DNA from: an uncultured Prevotellaceae bacterium
GTDB lineage: Bacteria; Bacteroidota; Bacteroidia; Bacteroidales; Bacteroidaceae
Assembly: GCA_946188345.1 (NCBI GenBank)
Contig: CAMHUI010000002.1
Span: forward strand, 37,271-101,270
Length of the DNA: 64,000 nucleotides
Reading direction: 5' to 3'
This document shows positions 16,965-24,290 of this stretch, piece after piece (position 1 is the first letter of the stretch; each line of letters starts with the position of its first letter). A program made the translations under genes and the position numbers. The notes beneath the pieces were generated by a model. The model did no database searches. It saw only the letters and a list, made by a program, of their open reading frames with translations, and was not told where the DNA came from.

Positions 16965-17390
16965 TTAGTCGATGTTGATCTGGCGATGGATGGTCTGCTT
17001 CTCCTGCACGAACTTCGGCAGTTCCACGGTGAGCACGCCGTCGTTGACACGGGCTGCAATCTTGTCCTTCTCCACGTCGTCGGGCAGGATGAGCGTCTGC
17101 TCGAACTTCGAGTAGCTAAACTCGCGGCGCAGGTAGTGGGCCTTCTTGTCCTCTTCCTTCTGTTCGGCCTTGCGCTCCATCTTGATGACCAGGTTGCCAT
17201 CCTTGTTGATGTTCACGTTGAAGTCTTCCTTCGTCATGCCCGGAGCGGCCACTTCCACCGTGTAGGCCTTGTCGTTTTCCAGTACGTTGATGGCCGGAGC
17301 TGTAGCTGCTGCACGCGGCATGAAGTCGGTATCGAAAAAGTCGTTGAACACTTCGGGTAACCATGCATTTCTACGAATCATTGGTGTCAT
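16965..17390 (-). CDS. Hsp20/alpha-crystallin small heat-shock protein
   Basis: An ATP-independent holdase that binds unfolding proteins and forms oligomers in the cytoplasm. The 141-residue product has a short N-terminal arm (IRRNAWLPEVFNDFFD), an alpha-crystallin domain (about 35-130) with the conserved AAPGMTKEDFNV and DGVLTVELPK segments, and a C-terminal INI, the I-x-I motif that docks subunits. I chose the ATG at 17390 because GGAGG lies about 9 bases upstream; an in-frame ATG at 17405 would add five residues. Two ATGACA-type direct repeats lie about 100-135 bases upstream. A hairpin follows the gene. Confidence 0.95.
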   Translation of the reverse strand: MTPMIRRNAWLPEVFNDFFDTDFMPRAAATAPAINVLENDKAYTVEVAAPGMTKEDFNVNINKDGNLVIKMERKAEQKEEDKKAHYLRREFSYSKFEQTLILPDDVEKDKIAARVNDGVLTVELPKFVQEKQTIHRQINID

Positions 17391-17491
17391 AATCAAATCC
17401 TCCATTTTTATTAATTGGTTATACTTTTTGTTTCTTCCGAGCCTTGCGGCTTCACCATGATAATTGCAACATCCAGACCAGACCCTAAAAG

Positions 17492-17525
17492 ATGACAATT
17501 TGGCGCAGACGAATGACAAAATGGC
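17492..17525. promoter_or_regulatory. direct repeat ATGACA(W3)TGGC upstream of hsp20
   Basis: ATGACAATTTGGC (17492-17504) and ATGACAAAATGGC (17513-17525) are spaced 21 bases, two helical turns, on the promoter side of hsp20. This is a candidate stress-regulator operator. Confidence 0.4.
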
Positions 17526-17639
17526 AAATAAGGGTAGACAAGGAGCATTTCAGTCCGTGTTTATCCGTGTTAGCATTGAATAATAAAAGTCTCCGTGCCC
17601 GTCCGTGTAATAAATAGGTGTCTTTGTCTTTATGTAGAA

Positions 17640-18062
17640 AAAGTGTTTCTGAATATTCTTTACAAAAGTCGCCGAAATCGGCTCTGAGAATCGATTATTT
17701 TGAAAAAATTTTTCCTTGGCTTCAAATAACGCAGTTATGAGTCGTTTGTTGCAACCTGTTGACAATGAAGCGAATAGCGTTTTCGTCCTTGATAACCACC
17801 GACAAACCGACCAACGAATCCGACCTTTCGGACAGCGAAAGGCAAGCTTTCGTTCAGACTTTAGGTACAAAAGTCATGACGAAAAGTAAGAAATCGTGAT
17901 GCGATTTCTTAGAAATCATGCAACGATTTGGTACAAAAGTCTTGATGATTTGTACCAAAAGTCTATCACTCGCCCCATGAAACCTCGGAAAAATGGCTTC
18001 GGAAGTCGCATTTGTTTTGCTGGAACGCCTGTAAATCCTGACAGAAATTTTCGGTAAAAAAG
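17640..18062 (+). repeat. dispersed ~420-bp repeat, copy A
   Basis: Aligns without gaps over its central ~300 bases to copy B (offset 22880) and to the reverse complement of copy C. It contains the conserved hairpin at 17881-17917, two direct GGTACAAAAGTC boxes (17864, 17930), and a GGTACAAA/TTTGTACC inverted pair (17930-17937, 17949-17956). It is non-coding as far as I can tell. Confidence 0.85.
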
Positions 18063-18104
18063 TTTTACAACGCTCCCTCTGGAGGGTAGGGTGGGCTTTA
18101 GGGT

Positions 18105-18208
18105 GGGGTAAAAAAATGAGGGCAGACAAACATCTGCCCTCAACCAACACAAAAACTAAACTAGACTTAACTAAACTAATTTGGGAATTTCACAACCCCC
18201 TCATTGTC
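18105..18208 (-). ncRNA. candidate small RNA between aroC and hsp20
   Basis: A complete minus-strand promoter (TTTG at 18242-18245, 20-base spacer, TAAATTTG at 18214-18221) fires toward a strong intrinsic terminator (stem 18117-18126/18133-18142, then seven T). The predicted transcript is ~100 bases. The only reading frame near its start is four codons long. The middle is rich in TTAGTTTAG-like motifs and unstructured. The promoter lies after the aroC stop, so this is not simply the aroC 3' end, although the terminator may also serve aroC. Confidence 0.45.
18110..18142 (-). terminator. intrinsic terminator (small RNA and aroC)
   Basis: 10-bp perfect stem TGAGGGCAGA with a 6-base loop, followed on the minus strand by seven T. 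Confidence 0.85.
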
Positions 18209-18213
18209 GAGTG

Positions 18214-18245
18214 CAAATTTACGACAACTTTTTTAATTGTGCAAA
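18214..18245 (-). promoter_or_regulatory. promoter of the candidate small RNA
   Basis: TTTG (18242-18245), 20-base spacer, TAAATTTG (18214-18221), a full match to the Bacteroidetes vegetative pattern. Confidence 0.6.
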
Positions 18246-18252
18246 TTTTTTT

Positions 18253-19347
18253 CTATTTATTTTCGATTATCTTTAAAAAATTCTTATTTGTCGATAAATT
18301 TTGTAGGGTTTTGTCTAAAATGACCATTGCTGCCGCGGCTTCGACGATGACGACTGCGCGGGGCAAGACGCAGGGGTCGTGGCGCCCTTGGGCCTTCATG
18401 GTGGTGGGGTTGCCTTCGAGGTCGATGGTCTGCTGTGGTTGCAGGATGGTGGGTGCCGGCTTGAAGGCTACGCGGAAGTAGATGTCTTCTCCGTTGGAGA
18501 TTCCTCCCTGTATGCCGCCGCTGTGATTGGTGGCTGTGCGGCCTTCAGGGGTCCACGGGTCGTTCTGTTCGGAGCCTCTCATGGTGAGTCCGTTGAAGCC
18601 CTCGCCGTATTCGAATCCCTTGGCGGCATTGATACTCATCATGGCATGTGCGAGGTCGGCGCTGAGCTTGTCGGCTTCAGGCTCGCCCAGTCCTGCCGGA
18701 CAGCCGCTGACGACGCAGCTGACGGTGCCGCCGATGCTGTCGCCGTCGGCCTTTACGTTGCGGATGAGGGCTTCCATCTCGGCGGCTTTCTGGGGGTCGG
18801 GGCAGCGCACGGTGTTGCTCTCGGCGAGCGAGAGGTCGTAGCGGCGGTAGTCGGTGTCGAGGGCGATGGGGCCAATCTGCGAGGTGTATGCTCGGATGGT
18901 GATGCCCAGCTGTCTAAGTACCATCTTGGCCAGTGCCCCAGCCACGACGCGGCTTGCTGTGACGCGGGCCGACGAACGTCCTCCGCCCTGGTGGTCGCGC
19001 GTGCCATATTTATATTGGTAGGTGTAGTCGGCATGTGACGGGCGATAGAGGCAGCGCAGCGGCTCGTAGTCCTGCGAGTGGTGGTCTTCGTTGCGGATGA
19101 TGAAGCCGATGGGTGCTCCCGTTGAGCGTCCCTCGAAGACTCCGCTGAGCAGCTCCACTCGGTCGGTCTCTTTTCTCTGTGTGGTGAGCGCGCTCTGTCC
19201 CGGTTTCCGTCGGTCGAGTTCGGCCTGAAGGAAGTCCACGTCGATGTTGATGCCTGGCGGCATGCCGTCGACGACGCCGCCGATGGCCGGTCCATGGCTC
19301 TCGCCGAATGTAGTCAGGCGGAAGATGTGTCCGAAGGTGTTGCTCAT
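18253..19347 (-). CDS. aroC: chorismate synthase
   Basis: Converts 5-enolpyruvylshikimate-3-phosphate to chorismate, the last shikimate-pathway step, using reduced FMN. The 364-residue product starts [20 protein letters not shown]. It contains the family signatures [46 protein letters not shown], and [11 protein letters not shown] near the end. An upstream extension in the same frame overlaps slyD and is rejected. The gene starts 20 bases after slyD on the same strand, so the two probably share the slyD promoter. It is followed by the candidate small RNA promoter. Confidence 0.97.
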   Translation of the reverse strand: MSNTFGHIFRLTTFGESHGPAIGGVVDGMPPGINIDVDFLQAELDRRKPGQSALTTQRKETDRVELLSGVFEGRSTGAPIGFIIRNEDHHSQDYEPLRCLYRPSHADYTYQYKYGTRDHQGGGRSSARVTASRVVAGALAKMVLRQLGITIRAYTSQIGPIALDTDYRRYDLSLAESNTVRCPDPQKAAEMEALIRNVKADGDSIGGTVSCVVSGCPAGLGEPEADKLSADLAHAMMSINAAKGFEYGEGFNGLTMRGSEQNDPWTPEGRTATNHSGGIQGGISNGEDIYFRVAFKPAPTILQPQQTIDLEGNPTTMKAQGRHDPCVLPRAVVIVEAAAAMVILDKTLQNLSTNKNFLKIIENK

Positions 19348-19367
19348 GTCTTGTAGGCTTTTGTGTG

Positions 19368-19949
19368 TTATCGTTTGCCGCAACGGCCGCAGCCGCCGTG
19401 CTTTTTCTCTTTCTGTTGTCCATCGCCGTCCTCCTCGCAGCCTCCACAGTCGCCACCGCAGCAGCCGCATCCGCCGTTGATGGTCTTGATGATTTCTTCT
19501 TCGGTGGCATCGCGGGTGTCGATGATTTGTCCGACAAACTGCAGCTCCTGTCCGGCCAGCGGGTGGTTCAGGTCGACGACGACTTTCTGGTCGGTGATAT
19601 CGATGACGCGGCCCATGAAGCGGTCGCCCTGCTCGTTCTGCAGGGGGATTGCAGCGCCGGTGTAGACATGGTCGGTGTCGAACTTGCCGTCGATGCAGAA
19701 AATCTCGCGGTCGAGGTCTACCACGCGGTCGTCGAAGTATTCCCCATAAGCCTGCACCTTGGTCAGGGTGAAGTCGAACTCGGCTCCCTTCTCCAGCCCG
19801 ACGACTTGACGCTCGAACTCATCGAGCGCTATGCCGAAGCCGCTGATGAACTCGAAAGGCTCGTCGGCAGAGGTCTGCTCGATGAGGCCCTTCTTGCCTT
19901 CGGAGATGGTGTAGAGCTTGTAGGAAAGGGTGATGAATTTGTGTTCCAT
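19368..19949 (-). CDS. slyD: SlyD-like FKBP peptidyl-prolyl isomerase
   Basis: Cytoplasmic proline isomerase and chaperone. The 193-residue protein has a split FKBP domain ([18 protein letters not shown] at the N terminus; [21 protein letters not shown] near 150) with an inserted flap domain (about 70-125, [14 protein letters not shown]). The C terminus ([12 protein letters not shown], then HGGCGRCGK) is a Cys/His-rich metal-binding tail, as in nickel-binding SlyD proteins. The start at 19949 is chosen because the frame upstream runs through the promoter (TAATTTTG at 19989). Confidence 0.93.
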   Translation of the reverse strand: MEHKFITLSYKLYTISEGKKGLIEQTSADEPFEFISGFGIALDEFERQVVGLEKGAEFDFTLTKVQAYGEYFDDRVVDLDREIFCIDGKFDTDHVYTGAAIPLQNEQGDRFMGRVIDITDQKVVVDLNHPLAGQELQFVGQIIDTRDATEEEIIKTINGGCGCCGGDCGGCEEDGDGQQKEKKHGGCGRCGKR

Positions 19950-19988
19950 AATTGTCAGTGTAGCTGTTAACAAGTCATTCTTCGAGTG

Positions 19989-20019
19989 CAAAATTAGCTT
20001 ATTTTTCCTGAATGGCAAA
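19989..20019 (-). promoter_or_regulatory. promoter of slyD-aroC
   Basis: TTTG (20016-20019), 19-base spacer, TAATTTTG (19989-19996) on the minus strand. Confidence 0.65.
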
Positions 20020-20047
20020 GACTTTCAAACGCTTTTTCATGAAATGT

Positions 20048-20079
20048 TTTGGTTTTTTCTCTGATTTTACTTAACTTTG
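20048..20079 (+). promoter_or_regulatory. promoter of the plus-strand lipoprotein operon
   Basis: TTTG (20048-20051), 20-base spacer, TAACTTTG (20072-20079), 30 bases before the ATG. Confidence 0.65.
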
Positions 20080-20109
20080 CCTGCATAAATAAAAAAAAGT
20101 GTTTGAGAA

Positions 20110-21105
20110 ATGAAGAAGCAAATAATTTTTATCAGTAGCCTATTGGCTGTCTTGATGACAGCCTGCTCGCCAAAGGTGGTGACGGATATAGCCGTCAGCT
20201 ACCCGGCCATCCCTGTTGACTCGGTGGAGGTATTTGAAGAAGACGACTACGTCGTGGCTACAGGAGAATACCTGGGAACCGTTGCTGTCTACGACCGTGG
20301 CATGACCTCCAAATGCAAATATGACTATGTCGTTCAGCTGGCCAAGGAACGCACGGCCGCCATCGGAGGCAATGCCCTGCAGCTGACCAGGCATCTGACA
20401 CCCTCCTTCCAAAGCACCTGCCACCAGATACAGGCCAACATGCTGCGGTTGAGCGAATTCGACATCAATGCCCCCCTGCTTGAAGTCCCAGATGCTGACT
20501 CGTTGCGCCGCTTCCCCTCAGAGCGGTTTGCCGCAGGCGTTTCAAACTGGCAGCTTGATACGCTGCCCGAGCACCAGCCCTTTAGAGATGCCTTCATCAT
20601 CGGGGCCGGACCTATGTGGAACAGGTCAAAAATCGAGACAGGAAATGGAACTTACGAGAACAAAAGCGGCTACAGCATCGCTGCAACCTATCGACACCTC
20701 TGGCTGATGGGAAGGTCGGGCCTCGGCTTCGGACTCCATGGCCAATATACCAACACGTCATTCGGTGGGTACCCTCGCACCGCCAGGATGGAGACCTTCT
20801 TCATAGGCCCCACGTTAGAAATGTCCTATTTAACCACTCAAAGCTGGTCGTGGGACCTCGGCTATGGATTAGGATATACCCGCTATTCGGAAACGGGCAC
20901 CACAACAGAGAACGCGTTCGGTTCGTTGATGCATGTAGGTGCGGGAAAGAAATTCAGTAGGAATCTTATCTTCGGCATCGACTATTCGTTCTACACCCAC
21001 CGCTTCAAGAAGCCCGCAGGCGTGCAGCTGGCCAAGAACGAGTTCTATGGCCTCCAGACGAGCAACATCGCCCTCAGGCTGCTGATAAACATTTATGATA
21101 AATGA
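20110..21105 (+). CDS. lipoprotein with C-terminal beta-barrel-like region
   Basis: A 331-residue protein with an SPII signal peptide and lipobox LMTAC (Cys ~19). Residues ~20-125 form a small mixed domain (VEVFEEDDYVVATGEYLG, then a QLAKERTAAIGGNALQLT helix). From ~155 to the end, alternating aromatic strands (IIGAGPMWNRSK, YSIAATYRHLWLMG, WSWDLGYGLGYTRY, IALRLLINIYDK) look like an outer-membrane beta-barrel or beta-sandwich. No enzyme motif was recognised. It is the first gene of an operon, and its stop overlaps the start of the MIP18-family gene (ATGA at 21102). The functional reason for that coupling is not apparent. Confidence 0.75.
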   Translation: MKKQIIFISSLLAVLMTACSPKVVTDIAVSYPAIPVDSVEVFEEDDYVVATGEYLGTVAVYDRGMTSKCKYDYVVQLAKERTAAIGGNALQLTRHLTPSFQSTCHQIQANMLRLSEFDINAPLLEVPDADSLRRFPSERFAAGVSNWQLDTLPEHQPFRDAFIIGAGPMWNRSKIETGNGTYENKSGYSIAATYRHLWLMGRSGLGFGLHGQYTNTSFGGYPRTARMETFFIGPTLEMSYLTTQSWSWDLGYGLGYTRYSETGTTTENAFGSLMHVGAGKKFSRNLIFGIDYSFYTHRFKKPAGVQLAKNEFYGLQTSNIALRLLINIYDK

Positions 21106-21422
21106 CACAAGAAGAAAAGACAAAGATAGAAGAGCGCATCGTTGACGTGCTGAAGACCGTCTACGACCCTGAGATTCCCGTCGACGTGTGGAACCTCGGC
21201 ATGATATACCGCATTGACGTCAAAGACGACCACGCCGTAGAGCTCGACATGACCTTCACGGCACCCAACTGTCCGGCAGCAGACTTTATCCTGGAAGACG
21301 TCCGGACCAAGGTGGAGAGCGTCGAAGGCATCACCCAGGCAACGGTCAACCTGGTCTTCGAACCGGAATGGAACCAGAGCATGATGTCGGAAGAAGCCCG
21401 CGTCGAACTGGGATTTGACTGA
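21102..21422 (+). CDS. MIP18/DUF59 family protein (Fe-S cluster assembly type, SufT-like)
   Basis: A 106-residue cytoplasmic protein of the MIP18 (DUF59) family. Relatives help load or mature iron-sulfur proteins. Visible signatures are VYDPEIPVDVWNLGMIY (D-P-E-I-P-V core), the reactive-Cys motif TAPNCPAADFI, and EPEWNQSMMSEEARVELG at the C terminus. It matches a complete single-domain member. It overlaps the lipoprotein stop by 4 bases and is followed by lpxH after 23 bases. The window contains a 2[4Fe-4S] ferredoxin at 54 kb as one of many possible clients. Confidence 0.88.
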   Translation: MTQEEKTKIEERIVDVLKTVYDPEIPVDVWNLGMIYRIDVKDDHAVELDMTFTAPNCPAADFILEDVRTKVESVEGITQATVNLVFEPEWNQSMMSEEARVELGFD

Positions 21423-21445
21423 ATAATTACCAATAGGCAATTCTT

Positions 21446-22195
21446 ATGAGTGTTTATTTCCTCTCAGATGCCCATCTCGGTTCGCTGGCCACTGCCGACA
21501 GGCTGGGGCAGGAGCGGCGGCTGGTAAGCTTCCTCGACAGCATCAAGGAAGAGGCAGAGGAAGTCTATCTGCTGGGCGACATGTTCGACTTCTGGAACGA
21601 ATACCGATATGTGGTGCCAAAGGGCTTCACACGCTTCCTCGGCAAACTGTCGGAACTCACAGACAGAGGCATCAAGGTGCACTACTTCACCGGCAACCAC
21701 GACATCTGGACCTATGGCTATCTGGAAGAGGAATGTGGCGTCATCCTCCATCGGGAGCCGCTGCTGACGACCATCGGCGGTAAGACCTTCTACCTGGCCC
21801 ACGGCGACGGACTGGGCGACCCTGATAGGAAGTTCAAGTTCCTGCGAGCCGTCTTCCATAACCGCTTCTGCCAGCGGCTGCTTAACTTCGCACATCCCTG
21901 GTGGGGTATGCAGCTCGGACTCCGATGGGCCAGGCACTCCCGCCTGAAGCGAGACAACGGCAAGGAACCACCCTATATGGGCGAGGACAAAGAGTATCTC
22001 GTGAAATACTCCAAGGAACTGCTGCAGCACCAGCCCGACATCGACTTCTGCATCTACGGCCATCGGCACATCGAACTCGACCTGATGCTCACGCAGAAGG
22101 CACGCATGGTCATCCTCGGCGACTGGCTATGGCAGTTCACCTACGCCGTCTTCGATGGCGACAACCTCAGACTCGACAGCTACGAAGAACTATAG
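21446..22195 (+). CDS. lpxH: UDP-2,3-diacylglucosamine diphosphatase
   Basis: Hydrolyses UDP-2,3-diacylglucosamine to lipid X and UMP in lipid A synthesis at the inner membrane. The 249-residue protein is a calcineurin-like metallophosphoesterase with all expected metal motifs: SDAHLG (7-12), LLGDMFDFW, GNHDIW, LAHGDGLG and YGHRHIE. The insertion between GDGLG and GHRH (GMQLGLRWARHSRLKR) matches the membrane-proximal lid of the LpxH type. Co-transcription with the two upstream genes is likely from the short spacing. Confidence 0.9.
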   Translation: MSVYFLSDAHLGSLATADRLGQERRLVSFLDSIKEEAEEVYLLGDMFDFWNEYRYVVPKGFTRFLGKLSELTDRGIKVHYFTGNHDIWTYGYLEEECGVILHREPLLTTIGGKTFYLAHGDGLGDPDRKFKFLRAVFHNRFCQRLLNFAHPWWGMQLGLRWARHSRLKRDNGKEPPYMGEDKEYLVKYSKELLQHQPDIDFCIYGHRHIELDLMLTQKARMVILGDWLWQFTYAVFDGDNLRLDSYEEL

Positions 22196-22243
22196 TAGCC
22201 ATTTATTGTGACTATCAAAAAATAACTTTAAACACAAATAAAA

Positions 22244-22939
22244 ATGAAACCAACCATCAAGACCTTTATGCTCGCAGCCATGATGCTGCTCACAGCAAAC
22301 AACATGCAGGCCCAGCGCCACGACTTCGCCTGTTTCGACTGCTATGCCAAAGCCAATGCAGAACTCGGTAAGCCCGCCAAAGGAGAAAAGCGCGTCGTAT
22401 TCCTGGGAAACAGCATCACCTGGGGATGGGTTGACCAGCATCCCGAGTTCTTCAAGGAAAACGGTTTCATCGGTCGAGGCATCAGCGGACAGACCTCCTA
22501 TCAGTTCTTGTTGCGCTTCCGCCAGGACGTGATCAACCTGCAGCCGAAGATTGTCGTCATCAACTATGGCACCAACGACATCGCTGAGAATACCGGCAAG
22601 TATGACGAAGACCAGACCTTCGGAAACGTCGTCTCGATGTGTGAGCTGGCCAAGGCCAACAAGATTAAAGTCATCCTGACCTCCACCCTGCCGGCTGGCA
22701 ACTTCCCCTGGCGACTCGAAATCAAAGACTCCATGGAGAAAATCCGCAGCCTGAATGCCCGCGTGAAAGCCTATGCCGATGCCCATAAGATTCCTTTCGT
22801 TGACTACTTCACAGCCATGCTCAACGAGGACGGAACCCGCATGAACACGGAGTATACCCCCGAGCAGGTGCATCCCAACAAGAAAGGCTACGCAGTGATG
22901 GAAAGCCTCGTGCTGCCTGTCATTAAAAAGATGAGATAA
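22244..22939 (+). CDS. secreted SGNH/GDSL-type esterase
   Basis: A 231-residue protein with a signal peptide (cut near MQA-QR). The SGNH motifs are in order: block I VFLGNSITWGW with the catalytic Ser, the block II Gly in GRGISGQTS, block III INYGTNDIAE, and block V Asp/His in EQVHPNKKGY. Members of this group in Bacteroidetes remove acetyl or other acyl groups from polysaccharides; the specific substrate cannot be read. It sits between lpxH and a protease gene and probably continues the same transcript. Confidence 0.87.
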   Translation: MKPTIKTFMLAAMMLLTANNMQAQRHDFACFDCYAKANAELGKPAKGEKRVVFLGNSITWGWVDQHPEFFKENGFIGRGISGQTSYQFLLRFRQDVINLQPKIVVINYGTNDIAENTGKYDEDQTFGNVVSMCELAKANKIKVILTSTLPAGNFPWRLEIKDSMEKIRSLNARVKAYADAHKIPFVDYFTAMLNEDGTRMNTEYTPEQVHPNKKGYAVMESLVLPVIKKMR

Positions 22940-22978
22940 GTGAAAGAACGAAAGAGTGAAGGAAGGAAGAACTACGGA

Positions 22979-24217
22979 ATGAAAAACGCAATGACAAGCA
23001 GATACGCGGAGAACCATGGTGCAAAGTGGATGCACGGCCTTCTGGCCTGCCGGTGCATTCTATTATTTCTCTTCTTCATGCTTTCATTCTTCCTTTCCTC
23101 CTGCCATCATCATGACGATGAACCCGACCCGACGGAGCAGACCATCCTCTTCTACTTCCCTTGGTCGGGAAACGACACAGAGTCTGGCGGCGGAAGGAAT
23201 CTCTACAATATCTTCCTGACCAACATAGCAGAGTTGGAACAGGCCATCACTGCCCGGCAGACCATGGCCAATGCACGTCTGCTCATCTGTCTGGGAACCC
23301 ATCGCGACAAGGCCAACCTCTATGAGGTAAAGCTGCTGACAACGAAAAAGAAAACTACAGCCAAGCGCGAGCTGCTGACTTCTTATTCTGACATCGACTT
23401 CACCAAGGAAGAAACCATCCGTCGCATCATCACGGATGTCAAATCGTATGCTCCTGCCGAGCACTATGGACTGATGATAGGTTGTCACGGCATGGGGTGG
23501 ATTCCCAGGGATAGTGGAGCTAATTATTCCAAGGTCAAGCACCGCTACTTCGGAGGAGTGGTTCCAAAGTTCCAGACCGACATCATTACCCTTGTGCGGG
23601 CTATAGAGAACAGTGGCACCCACATGGACTTCATCCTCTTCGACGACTGCTACATGGCCAACGTTGAAGTGGCCTACGACCTGCGCAGCGTCACCGACTA
23701 TCTCGTGGCCTCCACCAGCGAGATCATGGAGCGCGGACTGCCCTATGACCAGCTGTGGAGTCATCTCTCACCGAAGCCAGACTTTGCGCAGGTAGTACAG
23801 AAATACTTTGATTTTTACACCACTTACACCTATCCCTACGGCACCCTCTCTGCCATCGACTGCCGGGAGGTCGAGGCGATGGCATCCCTCATGCGTGAGG
23901 CCAATCAGAACCACACCCTCGACGAGAGTGAGATAGCTCAACTCCAGACCCTCGACGGCTATTCACCCGTTATCTTCTTCGACATGGGCGATTACATCGA
24001 CCACCTCTGTGCCGATGACACCTCGCTGCGTGCCAGCCTGAGGGCCCAACTGAACAGGCTCGTGCCTCATGCTGTGGCAACGCAGAGCATCTACAGCATG
24101 CTCATCGGCGGAACCATTCCCTTGAAAACATTCTCGGGCATCACCATCAGCGACCCCTCCCTCCATCCGACGGCTGAAGGCAAGATGAAGACTACCTGGT
24201 GGAATGTCACCCATTGA
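22979..24217 (+). CDS. clostripain-family (C11) cysteine peptidase, lipoprotein
   Basis: A cysteine protease of family C11 with the catalytic pair visible: His in IGCHGMGW and Cys in FDDCYMANVEVAYDLR. Many relatives cut after Arg or Lys. About 30 polar residues precede a hydrophobic segment ending in lipobox FLSSC, so it is an envelope lipoprotein. The Cys is followed by HHHDDEPD. I place the start at 22979, behind a purine-rich GGAAGGAAG; a GTG at 22940 abutting the previous stop and an ATG at 23030 are alternatives, the last giving the cleanest signal peptide. The total of ~412 residues is a normal length for the Bacteroidetes family. Confidence 0.88.
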   Translation: MKNAMTSRYAENHGAKWMHGLLACRCILLFLFFMLSFFLSSCHHHDDEPDPTEQTILFYFPWSGNDTESGGGRNLYNIFLTNIAELEQAITARQTMANARLLICLGTHRDKANLYEVKLLTTKKKTTAKRELLTSYSDIDFTKEETIRRIITDVKSYAPAEHYGLMIGCHGMGWIPRDSGANYSKVKHRYFGGVVPKFQTDIITLVRAIENSGTHMDFILFDDCYMANVEVAYDLRSVTDYLVASTSEIMERGLPYDQLWSHLSPKPDFAQVVQKYFDFYTTYTYPYGTLSAIDCREVEAMASLMREANQNHTLDESEIAQLQTLDGYSPVIFFDMGDYIDHLCADDTSLRASLRAQLNRLVPHAVATQSIYSMLIGGTIPLKTFSGITISDPSLHPTAEGKMKTTWWNVTH

Positions 24218-24290
24218 TTCTCTTTCTACAGAATAAGCGCCTGGCGTTTGCTTTGCTGGTGCAATATCATCAATAACTAAGACAACACAG

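Noticed and set aside
17550..17870. Minus-strand frame in repeat copy A (also 40502-40750 in copy B and the plus frame in copy C) with a shared KSERK...RCPKGR...WSVCRWLS stretch
   Set aside because: Ends, starts and lengths differ in each copy and two other frames are equally conserved, so the similarity follows from DNA identity rather than coding selection.
22940..22978. GTG start for the C11 protease directly abutting the previous stop
   Set aside because: Adds a charged low-complexity stretch before the lipoprotein signal; the ATG at 22979 has a better upstream purine run.
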